From: Pseudomonas japonica
GTDB taxonomy: Bacteria; Pseudomonadota; Gammaproteobacteria; Pseudomonadales; Pseudomonadaceae
DNA length: 64,000 bases
Direction: 5' to 3'
NCBI RefSeq assembly: GCF_900188455.1
Contig: NZ_FZOL01000011.1
Span: 1 to 64,000, forward strand
In this document: piece by piece, positions 17,467 through 26,406 of the stretch
Layout of the letters: each line of letters opens with the position of its first letter
Position numbering within the stretch: the first letter of the stretch is position 1
The notes under the pieces: model-generated
Seen by the model: the letters and a program-made list of their open reading frames with translations, nothing else
Databases searched by the model: none
Told to the model about the DNA's origin: nothing
Translations under genes and position numbers: made by a program

Positions 17467-19694
17467 TGAGCGAGGAAAGCCTGCCACTCGGCGCCCCCGT
17501 CAACCTCTCCCGCCGGCGCTTCCTGCTGGCCAGCGCCGGCATCACCGCAGGCGCGCTGGTCCTCGGCTGCGGCATCCCGCTGGGCATCGGCCGCGTCGAA
17601 GCGGCCAGCGCCGGCGCCGGCTCGATCCAGGTCCCGGCGCTGCTGGAAATCCGCCCGGACGGCCGCGTGCGCCTGCTCTGTTCGTTCATGGAAGGCGGCC
17701 AGGGCATCTTCACCGCCATGGCGCAGATCGTCGGCGAGGAACTGGACGCCGACCCCGCCAGCTTCCTGGTGGAAGCCGCCCCGCCCGGCCCGCCGTTCGT
17801 GGTGATGGACAACGGCATGCGCATCACCGGCGGCAGCATGTCGGTACGCACCAGCTATCCGACCATGCGCAAGCTCGGCGCGCTGACCCGGGCCATGCTC
17901 CTGCAGGCCGCCAGCGAGCGCCTCGGCGTGGCGCCCGGTGAACTGAGCACCGAGCCCGGCCGCGTGCTGCATGCCGCCTCGGGCCGCAGCGTCGGCTACG
18001 GCGAACTGGCCGAACGGGCCATGGACCTGCCGGTGCCGGACGCCGACAGCATCGCCCTGCGCGACCCGAGCCAGTTCCGCTGGATCGGCAAGCCGGTCAA
18101 GCGCGTCGATGCCTACGACAAGTCCACCGGCAAGGCCGTGTACAGCATCGACATCAAGCTCGACGGCATGCTTCACGCCGCCGTGCAGCACGCGCCGCGC
18201 CTGGGCATGACGGTCGGCGAGGTGCGCAACGAAGCCCAGGTCAAGGCCATGAAGGGCGTGCATTCCGTGCATCGCCTGCCCGGCGCGGTGGCGGTGGTCG
18301 CCGAACGCTGGTGGCACGCCAGGCGCGCGGCGGAAGCCGTGCAGGTGGACTGGCGGGAAGCCGGCGCCGACACCCAGGTGCGGCCGATGCCGGCGGATTT
18401 CTCCAGCGACGCCTTCCGCGAGCGCCTGGCCAGCGCAACCGGGCCGGCCCGCGATGCCGAGACCGAGGGCGACTTCAGCACGGCCTGGAGCAGCGCGGCG
18501 ACCCGGGTCGAGGCCACCTACCACAACCAGTACCTGAACCACGCCCAGCTCGAACCGCCATCGGCCACCGCGCGCTTCAACCCGGACGGCAGCCTCGAGG
18601 TCTGGCTGCCGAACCAGGCGCCGGACATGTTCCGCGCCGATATCGCCAGGCGCACCGGCCTAGACACGGACAGGATCACCCTGCATTCGCCGCTGCTCGG
18701 CGGCTTCTTTGGCCGGCATTTTCTCTACGACAGCGCCAACCCCTACCCGCAGGCGATCGCCCTGGCCAAAGCCACCGGGCGTCCGGTCAAGCTGATCTGG
18801 AGTCGCGAGGAAGAATTCCTGCGCGATGCCCTGCGGCCCATGGCCGTGGTCAAGTTCCGCGCCGCGCTGGACCAGGAGGGCCTGCCCGTGGCCCTGGAAG
18901 CGGTCAGCGCCACCGAGGGCCCGACCGAGGCCATCGCCGGCAAACAGGGCGACAAGGTCGACCCGAGCGCGGTCGAGGGGCTGGCCGGCAAGTCCTACGC
19001 CATCGCCCATCGGCGGGTTGCGCAGATCTACGTCAAGGGCCCGGCGATGCTCGGCTACTGGCGTTCGGTGGGCAACTCGATGAACGACTTCTTCTACGAA
19101 GCCTTCCTCGATGAGCTGGCCGACCAGGGCAAACACGACCCCTTCGAGCTGCGCCTGAAACTGCTGCGCGACAACCCGCGCCTGACCACCCTGCTGCAGG
19201 CGGTGGGCGAGCTGTCCGGCGGCTGGAAACGCGGGCCCTATGTGGCCGCGGACGGTTCGCGGCGCGCCCGGGGCGTGGCCATGGCCTCGCCTTTCGGCTC
19301 GGAAGCGGCGGTGATCGCCGAGGTGTCCATCGAGCAGGGCCAGGTGCGCGTGCACGATATCTGGCAGGCCATCGACCCCGGCAGCATCGTCAACCCGGCG
19401 ATCGTCGAGGCCCAGGTCAATGGCGCGGTGTCCCTGGGGCTGTCCCAGGCGCTGGTGGAGGAAGCCGTGTATATCGACGGCAAGCCACGGGCGCGCAACT
19501 ACGACCTGTACCCGATCCTGCCGGCGTCACGCATGGCCCGGGTGCATGTGAAGATCATCGAGAGCGGGGCAAAAATGGGCGGGATCGGCGAGCCGCCGCT
19601 GCCGGCCACCGCACCGGCGGTGGCCAATGCCGTGGCGCACCTGACCGGCCAGCGCATCCGCAGCCTGCCGCTGTCGCGCTACACCTTCAGCTAA
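17463..19694 (+). CDS. Molybdopterin-binding catalytic subunit, Tat-exported (IorB/aldehyde dehydrogenase type)
   Basis: The 743-residue catalytic subunit carries molybdopterin cytosine dinucleotide. A twin-arginine signal SRRRFLLASAG is at residues 16-26, so the folded enzyme is exported to the periplasm. MCD- and molybdenum-site family segments include PLLGGFFGRHFLYD near 411 and GGIGEPPLPATAPA near 707, which contains the catalytic glutamate of the GxGE motif. The start is the ATG at 17463, overlapping the previous stop. Operon order (2Fe-2S subunit, Mo subunit, tri-haem cytochrome c) matches periplasmic aldehyde or isoquinoline-type dehydrogenases that pass electrons to cytochrome c. The substrate is probably an aldehyde or N-heterocycle, but this is not decidable from sequence. 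Confidence 0.9.
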   Translation: MMSEESLPLGAPVNLSRRRFLLASAGITAGALVLGCGIPLGIGRVEAASAGAGSIQVPALLEIRPDGRVRLLCSFMEGGQGIFTAMAQIVGEELDADPASFLVEAAPPGPPFVVMDNGMRITGGSMSVRTSYPTMRKLGALTRAMLLQAASERLGVAPGELSTEPGRVLHAASGRSVGYGELAERAMDLPVPDADSIALRDPSQFRWIGKPVKRVDAYDKSTGKAVYSIDIKLDGMLHAAVQHAPRLGMTVGEVRNEAQVKAMKGVHSVHRLPGAVAVVAERWWHARRAAEAVQVDWREAGADTQVRPMPADFSSDAFRERLASATGPARDAETEGDFSTAWSSAATRVEATYHNQYLNHAQLEPPSATARFNPDGSLEVWLPNQAPDMFRADIARRTGLDTDRITLHSPLLGGFFGRHFLYDSANPYPQAIALAKATGRPVKLIWSREEEFLRDALRPMAVVKFRAALDQEGLPVALEAVSATEGPTEAIAGKQGDKVDPSAVEGLAGKSYAIAHRRVAQIYVKGPAMLGYWRSVGNSMNDFFYEAFLDELADQGKHDPFELRLKLLRDNPRLTTLLQAVGELSGGWKRGPYVAADGSRRARGVAMASPFGSEAAVIAEVSIEQGQVRVHDIWQAIDPGSIVNPAIVEAQVNGAVSLGLSQALVEEAVYIDGKPRARNYDLYPILPASRMARVHVKIIESGAKMGGIGEPPLPATAPAVANAVAHLTGQRIRSLPLSRYTFS

Positions 19695-19707
19695 GGGAGC
19701 GGCACCG

Positions 19708-21042
19708 ATGACTGCACGACGACTGCCAAGAACCCTTGGCCTGCTGGCCATGCTGTGCCTGCTGCTCGCCGCCGGACTGGCCTGGTACGTGACCCGCACT
19801 CCGCCCTCGCCGTTCGCGGCGCAGGCGGACGCGCCGGTGGACGAGCAGTGGGTGCGCCGCGGCGAATACGTCGCCCGTGTCGCCGACTGCGTGGCCTGTC
19901 ACAGCCTGCCGGACGGCAAGCCGTTCGCCGGCGGGCTGAAGATGGACACGCCGCTGGGCGGGATCTTCGCCACCAACATCACCCCGGACCGCGAACACGG
20001 CATCGGCGCCTACAGCCTGGCCGACTTCGACCGCGCCGTGCGCCATGGCGTGACCCCGGATGGCCGCCGGCTGTACCCGGCGATGCCCTACCCGTCCTAC
20101 GCCAAGCTCAGCGACGACGATGTGCGGGCGCTGTATGCCTTCTTCAGCAAGGGCGTGGCGCCGGTGGCGCAGGCCAACGCGCCGGGGGAGATTCCCTGGC
20201 CGCTGAACCTGCGCTGGCCGATCGCCTTGTGGAACGGCCTGTTCAGCGCATCCGCGCCCTACGCCGACAAGGCCGGCGAGGATGCGCTGTGGAACCGTGG
20301 CGCCTATATCGTCGAAGGCCCGGGGCATTGCGGCAGTTGCCACACCCCGCGCGGGCTGGCGTTCAACGAAAAGGCCCTGGATGGCAGCCGCCCGACGTTC
20401 CTTTCCGGTGCCCTGCTCGATGGCTGGTACGCACCGAGCCTGCGCGCCGATCCGAATACCGGGCTGGGGCGCTGGAGCGAAGAAGAGATCGCGCGGTTCC
20501 TCAAGACCGGCCGCAACCAGCACGCGGTGGTGTTCGGATCGATGACCGAGGCGTTCAACAACTCCACGCAGTTCATGAGTGACGAGGACCTGGCGGCGAT
20601 TGCCCGCTACCTCAAGTCGCTGCCGGGGGATCCGCGGCGCGACGGGCCGCCGTGGCAGTACCAGCAGGCCAGGGCCGACGCCCCGGGCGCGCAGACCTAC
20701 GCGCTGCGATGTGCGTCCTGCCATGGTGCGGACGGGCGCGGCCAGGGCGAATGGATGCCGCCGCTGGCGGGAGCTTCGTCGTCCATGGCACGGGAGCATG
20801 CGTCGAGCATCAACATCACCTTGAACGGCGCGCAGCGCGTGGTCGCCGCCGGGGTGCCGGATGCCTACCGGATGCCCGCGTTTCGCGAGCAGCTGTCGGA
20901 CCGGGAGATTGCCGAGGTGCTGAGTTTCGTGCGTACCGCGTGGGGTAATCAGGGTGGTGCGGTGGAGCTTGGGGCGGTGAAGGAACTGCGCGAGAAGACC
21001 GACCCGGCGAGTCCGAGCCCGATCGTGTTGCGGATGCGCTGA
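19708..21042 (+). CDS. Tri-haem cytochrome c, electron acceptor subunit
   Basis: The 444-residue protein has an N-terminal membrane anchor or signal (about 9-27) and three c-type haem sites: CVACH at 61-65, CGSCH at 208-212 and CASCH at 335-339. This is the layout of the cytochrome subunit of membrane-bound alcohol, gluconate and aldehyde dehydrogenases. It starts 13 bp after the molybdenum subunit, so it belongs to the same operon and should carry electrons from the periplasmic molybdenum enzyme to quinone or a terminal oxidase. The following 580 bp hold no gene, only repeat copy 3. Confidence 0.92.
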   Translation: MTARRLPRTLGLLAMLCLLLAAGLAWYVTRTPPSPFAAQADAPVDEQWVRRGEYVARVADCVACHSLPDGKPFAGGLKMDTPLGGIFATNITPDREHGIGAYSLADFDRAVRHGVTPDGRRLYPAMPYPSYAKLSDDDVRALYAFFSKGVAPVAQANAPGEIPWPLNLRWPIALWNGLFSASAPYADKAGEDALWNRGAYIVEGPGHCGSCHTPRGLAFNEKALDGSRPTFLSGALLDGWYAPSLRADPNTGLGRWSEEEIARFLKTGRNQHAVVFGSMTEAFNNSTQFMSDEDLAAIARYLKSLPGDPRRDGPPWQYQQARADAPGAQTYALRCASCHGADGRGQGEWMPPLAGASSSMAREHASSINITLNGAQRVVAAGVPDAYRMPAFREQLSDREIAEVLSFVRTAWGNQGGAVELGAVKELREKTDPASPSPIVLRMR

Positions 21043-21120
21043 GCCGGTTTTCAGGTAGTGGAATTGAGGGTGTTGCTGATGGATTCATCGTTGTATGGGG
21101 ATCTATACATCTTTGAAGCT

Positions 21121-21553
21121 TGGCGGGGGAGCGCATCATGGCCAACAGGTGCCTGTCTGGGGGCTTGCAGCGCTCTTGAGATCGAGCGCCGCCCGCGCGG
21201 CGCATCGCGGGCAATGCCCGCTCCCACATCTGTTGCAACGTGCCATGGCCTGTGGGATTTGAGTTGTCAGCCTTTGTTTTTTCGGCGATGCATCGCGGGG
21301 AGGCTGTTGGTTCGACTCGGTATCGAGTCGAACCAACAAGGCGGTCAACCATGGCCTGTCAGGCATAGGTACGTTGCAACAAACTGTGGGAGCGAGCTTG
21401 CTCGCGAAGCGCCGTGTGGACGGCGCTCGATCTTGAGGGCGCTAGAAGGGTGTCGCCATGTACGGCGATGCGCCGCGCGGGCGGCGCTCGATCTTGAGGA
21501 CGCTGCAAGCCCCCAGACAGGCACCTGGCAGCCCTGACGCGGTCCCCCACCAG
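21121..21553. repeat. Composite MITE-like intergenic repeat, copy 3
   Basis: Terminal inverted repeats extend over about 50 bp. The left begins TGGCGGGGGAGCGCATCATG and continues ACAGGTGCCTGTCTGGGGGC; the right is its inverse with few changes. Arms contain GATCGAGCGCCGCCCGCG and GAGCGAGCTTGCTCGCG. The central asymmetric block (about 21233-21382) is in the opposite orientation to copies 1 and 2. It separates the cytochrome gene from xdhC. Confidence 0.87.
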
Positions 21554-21621
21554 GCCTTCAGAACGGGACCATCAGACCACGCCCGCAGTCCAACCCACAC
21601 CCAATTCAACAGAGGCACACC

Positions 21622-22644
21622 ATGGAAAGCATCGACCTCCTGGTCCTGCGCACCCTTCACGACTGGCTGGCCAGCGGTCATCGCGCCCTGCTCGCCACCG
21701 TGGTGCGCACCTGGGGCTCCTCGCCGCGCCCGGTCGGCTCGATGATGGCCCTGCGCGCCGATGGCCGGGTGGCCGGCAGCGTCTCCGGCGGCTGTATCGA
21801 AGACGATCTGATCCACCGCTACACCAGCGCCTACCAGGGCCCCGGCCTGCCCGACGAAAACACCCGCCTGGTGCGCTACGGCATCGACGCCGACGAAGCC
21901 CACCGCTTCGGCCTGCCCTGCGGCGGCACCCTGGAAATCGTCCTCGAATTCGCCCCGTCGGTGGACAGCCTCGCTCAGCTCCTGCGACAGCTGGACGCCG
22001 GCCATCTGGTACGCCGCAGCCTCGACCTCGCCAGCGGCCAGGCCAGCCTGGCAACCACCCAGTCCCCGCAGCAGTTCAGCTTCGACAAGCGGCGCATGAT
22101 CAACACCCTGGGCCCTGGCTACCGCATGCTTCTGATCGGTGCCGGCGCCCTGGCCGAATACCTCGCCACCATGGCCCGGTTCAACGGATTCAAGGTCAGC
22201 GTCTGCGACCCGCGGCCGGAGTACATCGAGGCCTGGAGCCTGGAGGGCGTGGACACCCTGGTCGGCATGCCGGACGACATGGTCCGCGCCTTCGCTCCGG
22301 ACCAGCGCAGCTGCATCATCGCCCTCAGCCACGATCCCCGGCTGGACGACCTGGCCCTGCTCGAAGCCCTGCACAGCCCGGCCTTCTATATCGGCGCCAT
22401 TGGCTCACGGCGCAACAGCCAGAGCCGGCGCGAGCGCCTGATCGAGCACTTTGGCGAAACCGAAGCATCGCTGAAGCGTCTGCATGGACCGATCGGCATC
22501 TATATCGGCAGCAAGACCCCGGCGGAGATCGCCGTGAGCGTGATGGCCGAGGTGCTGGCGAAGAAGAATGAAGTGGCGTTGCCGCGGGAGTTGTCGGTGG
22601 TGGGGGCGAAGGAGGAGCGGGAGCGCCGGGTGCGGGCAGGGTGA
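21622..22644 (+). CDS. xdhC: XdhC-family molybdenum cofactor insertion factor
   Basis: The 340-residue protein has an XdhC_CoxI domain (about 15-90, with GSMMALRADGRVAGSVSGGC) and a C-terminal Rossmann domain (about 170-310, MLLIGAGALAEYLATMAR). XdhC/CoxI-family proteins bind molybdenum cofactor, help add the terminal sulfido ligand and insert it into xanthine-oxidase-family enzymes. The target is almost certainly the molybdenum hydroxylase encoded just upstream on the same strand. The two are separated by 580 bp containing repeat copy 3, which may have inserted into a former operon. A distinct promoter for xdhC was not identified. Confidence 0.92.
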   Translation: MESIDLLVLRTLHDWLASGHRALLATVVRTWGSSPRPVGSMMALRADGRVAGSVSGGCIEDDLIHRYTSAYQGPGLPDENTRLVRYGIDADEAHRFGLPCGGTLEIVLEFAPSVDSLAQLLRQLDAGHLVRRSLDLASGQASLATTQSPQQFSFDKRRMINTLGPGYRMLLIGAGALAEYLATMARFNGFKVSVCDPRPEYIEAWSLEGVDTLVGMPDDMVRAFAPDQRSCIIALSHDPRLDDLALLEALHSPAFYIGAIGSRRNSQSRRERLIEHFGETEASLKRLHGPIGIYIGSKTPAEIAVSVMAEVLAKKNEVALPRELSVVGAKEERERRVRAG

Positions 22645-22796
22645 GCACGGGCTGCCGCCAAGGGTGGAGCACGATCCAGCCCTTGGGCGCAATCGTGTCG
22701 GGGGCGGTCCCGCCCAGGTAGACGGCCGGACCGCAACGAATCCGGCCCAGCCCGCGCTCCGCGCTTCCTGCACGGCGGCAGACAGAGCAAACCCCC

Positions 22797-24227
22797 TCAG
22801 CGCTCCCTCAGACTCTCGTCCACGTACTGCTGCAACGGACTGAGGAAGTAATCGATGACCTTGCGCCGGTCGGTCTTGATCTCGACCGTGACCGACATGC
22901 CCGGCGACAACGCCACCTGCTGGTCGCGCACGCGAATGTAATCCTTGAGCAGACGCACGCGGCTGCTGTAGATCAAGCCGCGCTTTTCATCCTCGATGGC
23001 ATCGTTGGAGACGCTGAGCACCTCGCCTTCGACCGTGCCGTACTTGGTGAAGGTGAACGTCTCGACCTTCACGCTCGCCTGCTGGCCTTCACGGACGAAA
23101 CCGACGTCCTTGTTCTCCAGCATCGCCTCGACCTCCACCGGTTGGTCGCTGGGCACCACGACCATCAGCGCCTGCGCCGCCGTGACCACACCACCGACGG
23201 TATGGATCGCCAGTTGCTGCACGGTGCCATCCACCGGCGCGACGAGGCTCATCAGGTGGTCGCGCTGCTCGGCCTTTTTCAGTTCCTGGGTCAGCGAGGC
23301 GGCTTGCTGCTGCGCCTGCTGCTGCAGGTCGAGCATGCTGCGCCGGGTCTGCGCCAGGGTGCCCTCGCGGCGCCGCTCGGCTTCCTTGCGGCTGGCGGAA
23401 AGCTCGACCACCCGCGCCTGCTGCACGGCCAGGTCGCGTTCCTGGTCGAGCAAGGCCTGCTGTTTTTCCAGGTAGGCGTGGCGCGGCACGTACTGCTGTT
23501 CGAGCAGGACACGATAATCCTCGGCCAGGCGGCGGGTGATCGGCAGGGTCTTCTGCAGGGAGGCGAGCATGGCCCGGGCCGACTGGATTTCCGCCGAACG
23601 CTGGTCGATCTCGGCACTCACCTGGTCCAGTGCGCTGCGCATTTCCAGGTACTGGCCCTGCAACCAGCGCTGGGCGGCCTGCACCTGCTCGGGCCCGGCG
23701 TCGGGCAGGTAGGCGGCCAGCGGACCAGGCTCCCGGTTGTCGTGGATCGCGTCGAGCAGGGCACTGGCCCGCGCGCGGTCGACCTGCGCGGCCAGCAGTT
23801 CGCTGCGCAGGCGCGTGACGTCGGCGCCCGAGACACTGGCATCGAGTTCCACCAATACATCGCCGGCCTTGACCTCCTGGCCGTCGTACACCCGGATCGC
23901 CTTGACCACCGCCACCTCGCTCGGCTGGATGGTCTTGCTCTTGCCGCTGGCGACCACCTTGCCGCGCGCGGTCGCCACCACCTCGATCTCGCCCAGGCAC
24001 GCCCAGGCCAGCGCCAGCACGGCGAACAGCAGGATCACCCACTGGATATAGCGCGGCGCCGGATGCACCGGCTGTTCCTGCAGGGCCAGCGCCGCCGGCA
24101 GGAACTGCACCTCATGGGCCAGGCGCGGCGCCGCGTCCAGTTCCTTGCGCCGACGCCAGGCCTGGCGCCAGGCATATCGGTAGCGCTGCCAGAGTTCACG
24201 TTTGGCGGAGGGTTCAGCCATGCTCAT
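22797..24227 (-). CDS. HlyD-family type I secretion adaptor
   Basis: The 476-residue membrane-fusion protein links an ABC exporter to TolC. One membrane helix lies at about 60-80 (WVILLFAVLALAWACLGEIEV). It is followed by a lipoyl-like half, a long coiled-coil hairpin rich in Gln, Ala, Arg and Glu (about 140-320), the returning beta-barrel part (VAPVDGTVQQLAIHTVG near 330) and a conserved end with SPGMSVTVEIKTDRRKVIDY. The start codon follows the stop of the upstream ABC gene with no gap. Length and architecture fit HlyD/LapC-type adaptors used for RTX proteins. Confidence 0.92.
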   Translation of the reverse strand: MSMAEPSAKRELWQRYRYAWRQAWRRRKELDAAPRLAHEVQFLPAALALQEQPVHPAPRYIQWVILLFAVLALAWACLGEIEVVATARGKVVASGKSKTIQPSEVAVVKAIRVYDGQEVKAGDVLVELDASVSGADVTRLRSELLAAQVDRARASALLDAIHDNREPGPLAAYLPDAGPEQVQAAQRWLQGQYLEMRSALDQVSAEIDQRSAEIQSARAMLASLQKTLPITRRLAEDYRVLLEQQYVPRHAYLEKQQALLDQERDLAVQQARVVELSASRKEAERRREGTLAQTRRSMLDLQQQAQQQAASLTQELKKAEQRDHLMSLVAPVDGTVQQLAIHTVGGVVTAAQALMVVVPSDQPVEVEAMLENKDVGFVREGQQASVKVETFTFTKYGTVEGEVLSVSNDAIEDEKRGLIYSSRVRLLKDYIRVRDQQVALSPGMSVTVEIKTDRRKVIDYFLSPLQQYVDESLRER

Positions 24228-26372
24228 TCATCCTTGCTGCATACGGTGCAGACGCGAGTAGTACCCCGCCTGGAGGGTCAGCAACTGCGCGTGGCTGCCC
24301 TGCTCGACGATCTGTCCGCGGTCCATCACCACGATGCGATTGGCATCGCGCACCGCCGAGAGCCGGTGGGCGATGATGATCACCGTGCGGCCCTTGCAGA
24401 TGCTCTGCATGTTCTGCTGGACGATCCGCTCCGACTCGTAGTCCAGGGCGCTGGTGGCCTCGTCGAAGATCAGGATGCGCGGGTTGCCGATCAGCGCCCG
24501 GGCGATCGCCACGCGCTGCCGCTGACCGCCGGAGAGCGAGGCACCGTGTTCGCCGACGACGGTGTCGTAGCCTTCCGGCAGTTCCAGGATGAAGTCATGG
24601 GCACCCGCCATCCGCGCCGCGTGCATCACCGCCTCCAGCGGCGTGCCCGGATCGCTCAGGGCGATGTTCTCGCGGATGCTGCGGTTGAACAGCATGTTGT
24701 CCTGCAGCACCACGCCGATCTGCCGGCGCAACGACGAGACATCGGCCAGCGCCAGGTCCATGCCGTCCACCAGCACCCGCCCCCGCTCCGGCACGTACAG
24801 GCGTTGCAGCAGGCGGGTCAGGGTGCTCTTGCCCGACCCCGAGCGACCGACCACGCCGATCACCTCGCCCGGTTCGATGACCAGGCTGACGCTGCGCAGC
24901 ACCTCGGAGCCGTCGGGCCGGTAGCGAAAATGCACCTGGTCGAACTCGACACGGCCCTTGAGCGCCGGCAAGGCACTGCGGGTCGTCTGGGACAGTTCGG
25001 TCTGGGTATTGAGAATGTCGCCCAGGCGCTGCACCGACACCCCGGTCTGCTGGAAGTTGGTCCACAGCTGGGCCAGGCGCATGATCGGCTGCGCGACCCT
25101 TCCGGCGAGCATGTTGAAGGCAATCAACTGGCCGACCGTAAGCTGCCCGTCGATCACCAGGCGGGCACCCAGCCACAGCGTGGCCACGGTCACCAGCTTG
25201 CCGATCAGCGACACGCTTTCGTTGGCGATGGTGGACAGGGTCTGGGTCTTGAACCCGGCGCTGACATAGGCCGCCAGCTGGTTGTCCCATTTGCGCGTGA
25301 CCTGCGGCTCGACCGCCATCGACTTGAGGGTGTCGATGCCGTTGACCGTCTCGACCAGGAACGCCTGGTTTTCCGCGCCGCGGGCGAAGCTTTCGTCGAG
25401 GCGGGCGCGCAACAGCGGGGTGATGAACAGCGAAACGATGAAGTACAGGGGCAGCGACAGCACCACCACCAGGGTCAGCCAGCCGCTGTAGAAGAACATC
25501 ACGGCAATGAACACCACCGAGAACAGCACATCCAGCAGCAGGGTGATGGCATTGCCGGTGAGGAAGCTGCGAATGTTCTCCAGCTCGCGTACCCGGGCGA
25601 CCGAGTCGCCGACCCGGCGCGCCTGGAAGTACGAGAGCGGAAGGGTCACCAGGTGACGGAACAGCCGCGAGCCCAGCTCGACGTCGATGCGGCTGGCGGT
25701 GTGGGCGAAGACATAGCTGCGCAGGCCGCTCAGGGTGGTCTCGAACAGCATGATGCCGAGCAGGCCGATCGCGATCACATCCAGGGTGGTCAGGCCGTGG
25801 TGCACCAGCACCTTGTCCATCACCACCTGGAAGAACAGCGGCGTCAGCAGGGCGAAGATCTGCAGCACGAACGAAACCAGCAGGACTTCGCCGAGCAGCT
25901 TGCGGTACTTGACGATGGCCGGAATGAACCAGGTGAAGTCGAACCGCGACATTTCGGCCGCCAGCGAGGCCTGGGAGCGCAACAGGATCATCTCGCCGCT
26001 CCAGCGGGCCTGCAGTTGCTCGCTGTCGATCAGTTGCGGGCGCTGGGCCAGCGGGTCGTGGATCAGCACCTTGTCCTGGTCGACCCGGGCGATGATGAAG
26101 AAACCGCCGTCGTTGCCGCAGGCGATGGCCGGCAATGGCGTGCGGGCCATGCGCTCGTGGGTGGTGCGGATCGCCCGCGCCTTCAGGTCGAGCTGACGCG
26201 CGGCGAGGAGGATCTCGCTCCTGCCGAAGCGCTCGCCCTGCGCCAGATGCTCATGGGCCAGTTGCTCGGGAGACACCGCGACATTGTGAAAGCGCGCCAG
26301 CATGGCCAGGCACGCCAGTCCGGTATCCACCGCGTCACGGGTTTGGCTCGGGTCGGCCTCTGATTGCTGCAT
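24228..26372 (-). CDS. HlyB-like type I secretion ABC transporter with inactive C39-like domain
   Basis: The 714-residue inner-membrane ABC exporter carries three parts: an N-terminal C39 peptidase-like domain (about 1-140), a six-helix membrane domain (about 165-440) and an ATPase domain with Walker A GRSGSGKST near 509, signature LSGGQRQR near 611 and Walker B ILIFDEATSALD. The peptidase catalytic cysteine is replaced: the usual DCG position reads D16-T17-G18, while the later ACLAM motif is kept. A dead C39-like domain is characteristic of HlyB-type exporters that bind unfolded RTX substrates instead of cleaving a leader. It lies between TolC and HlyD genes in one operon. No RTX substrate gene is visible nearby. 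Confidence 0.93.
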   Translation of the reverse strand: MQQSEADPSQTRDAVDTGLACLAMLARFHNVAVSPEQLAHEHLAQGERFGRSEILLAARQLDLKARAIRTTHERMARTPLPAIACGNDGGFFIIARVDQDKVLIHDPLAQRPQLIDSEQLQARWSGEMILLRSQASLAAEMSRFDFTWFIPAIVKYRKLLGEVLLVSFVLQIFALLTPLFFQVVMDKVLVHHGLTTLDVIAIGLLGIMLFETTLSGLRSYVFAHTASRIDVELGSRLFRHLVTLPLSYFQARRVGDSVARVRELENIRSFLTGNAITLLLDVLFSVVFIAVMFFYSGWLTLVVVLSLPLYFIVSLFITPLLRARLDESFARGAENQAFLVETVNGIDTLKSMAVEPQVTRKWDNQLAAYVSAGFKTQTLSTIANESVSLIGKLVTVATLWLGARLVIDGQLTVGQLIAFNMLAGRVAQPIMRLAQLWTNFQQTGVSVQRLGDILNTQTELSQTTRSALPALKGRVEFDQVHFRYRPDGSEVLRSVSLVIEPGEVIGVVGRSGSGKSTLTRLLQRLYVPERGRVLVDGMDLALADVSSLRRQIGVVLQDNMLFNRSIRENIALSDPGTPLEAVMHAARMAGAHDFILELPEGYDTVVGEHGASLSGGQRQRVAIARALIGNPRILIFDEATSALDYESERIVQQNMQSICKGRTVIIIAHRLSAVRDANRIVVMDRGQIVEQGSHAQLLTLQAGYYSRLHRMQQG

Positions 26373-26406
26373 AAGTGCTTCCGTGCTGAGGATTCATCGG
26401 GTACGG

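Noticed and set aside
23142..26363. Long rightward open frame (over 1000 codons) across the T1SS genes
   Set aside because: It lies fully antisense to the ABC exporter and adaptor, whose motifs are intact; its translation is His/Arg/Gln-rich without any family feature, a typical high-GC shadow.
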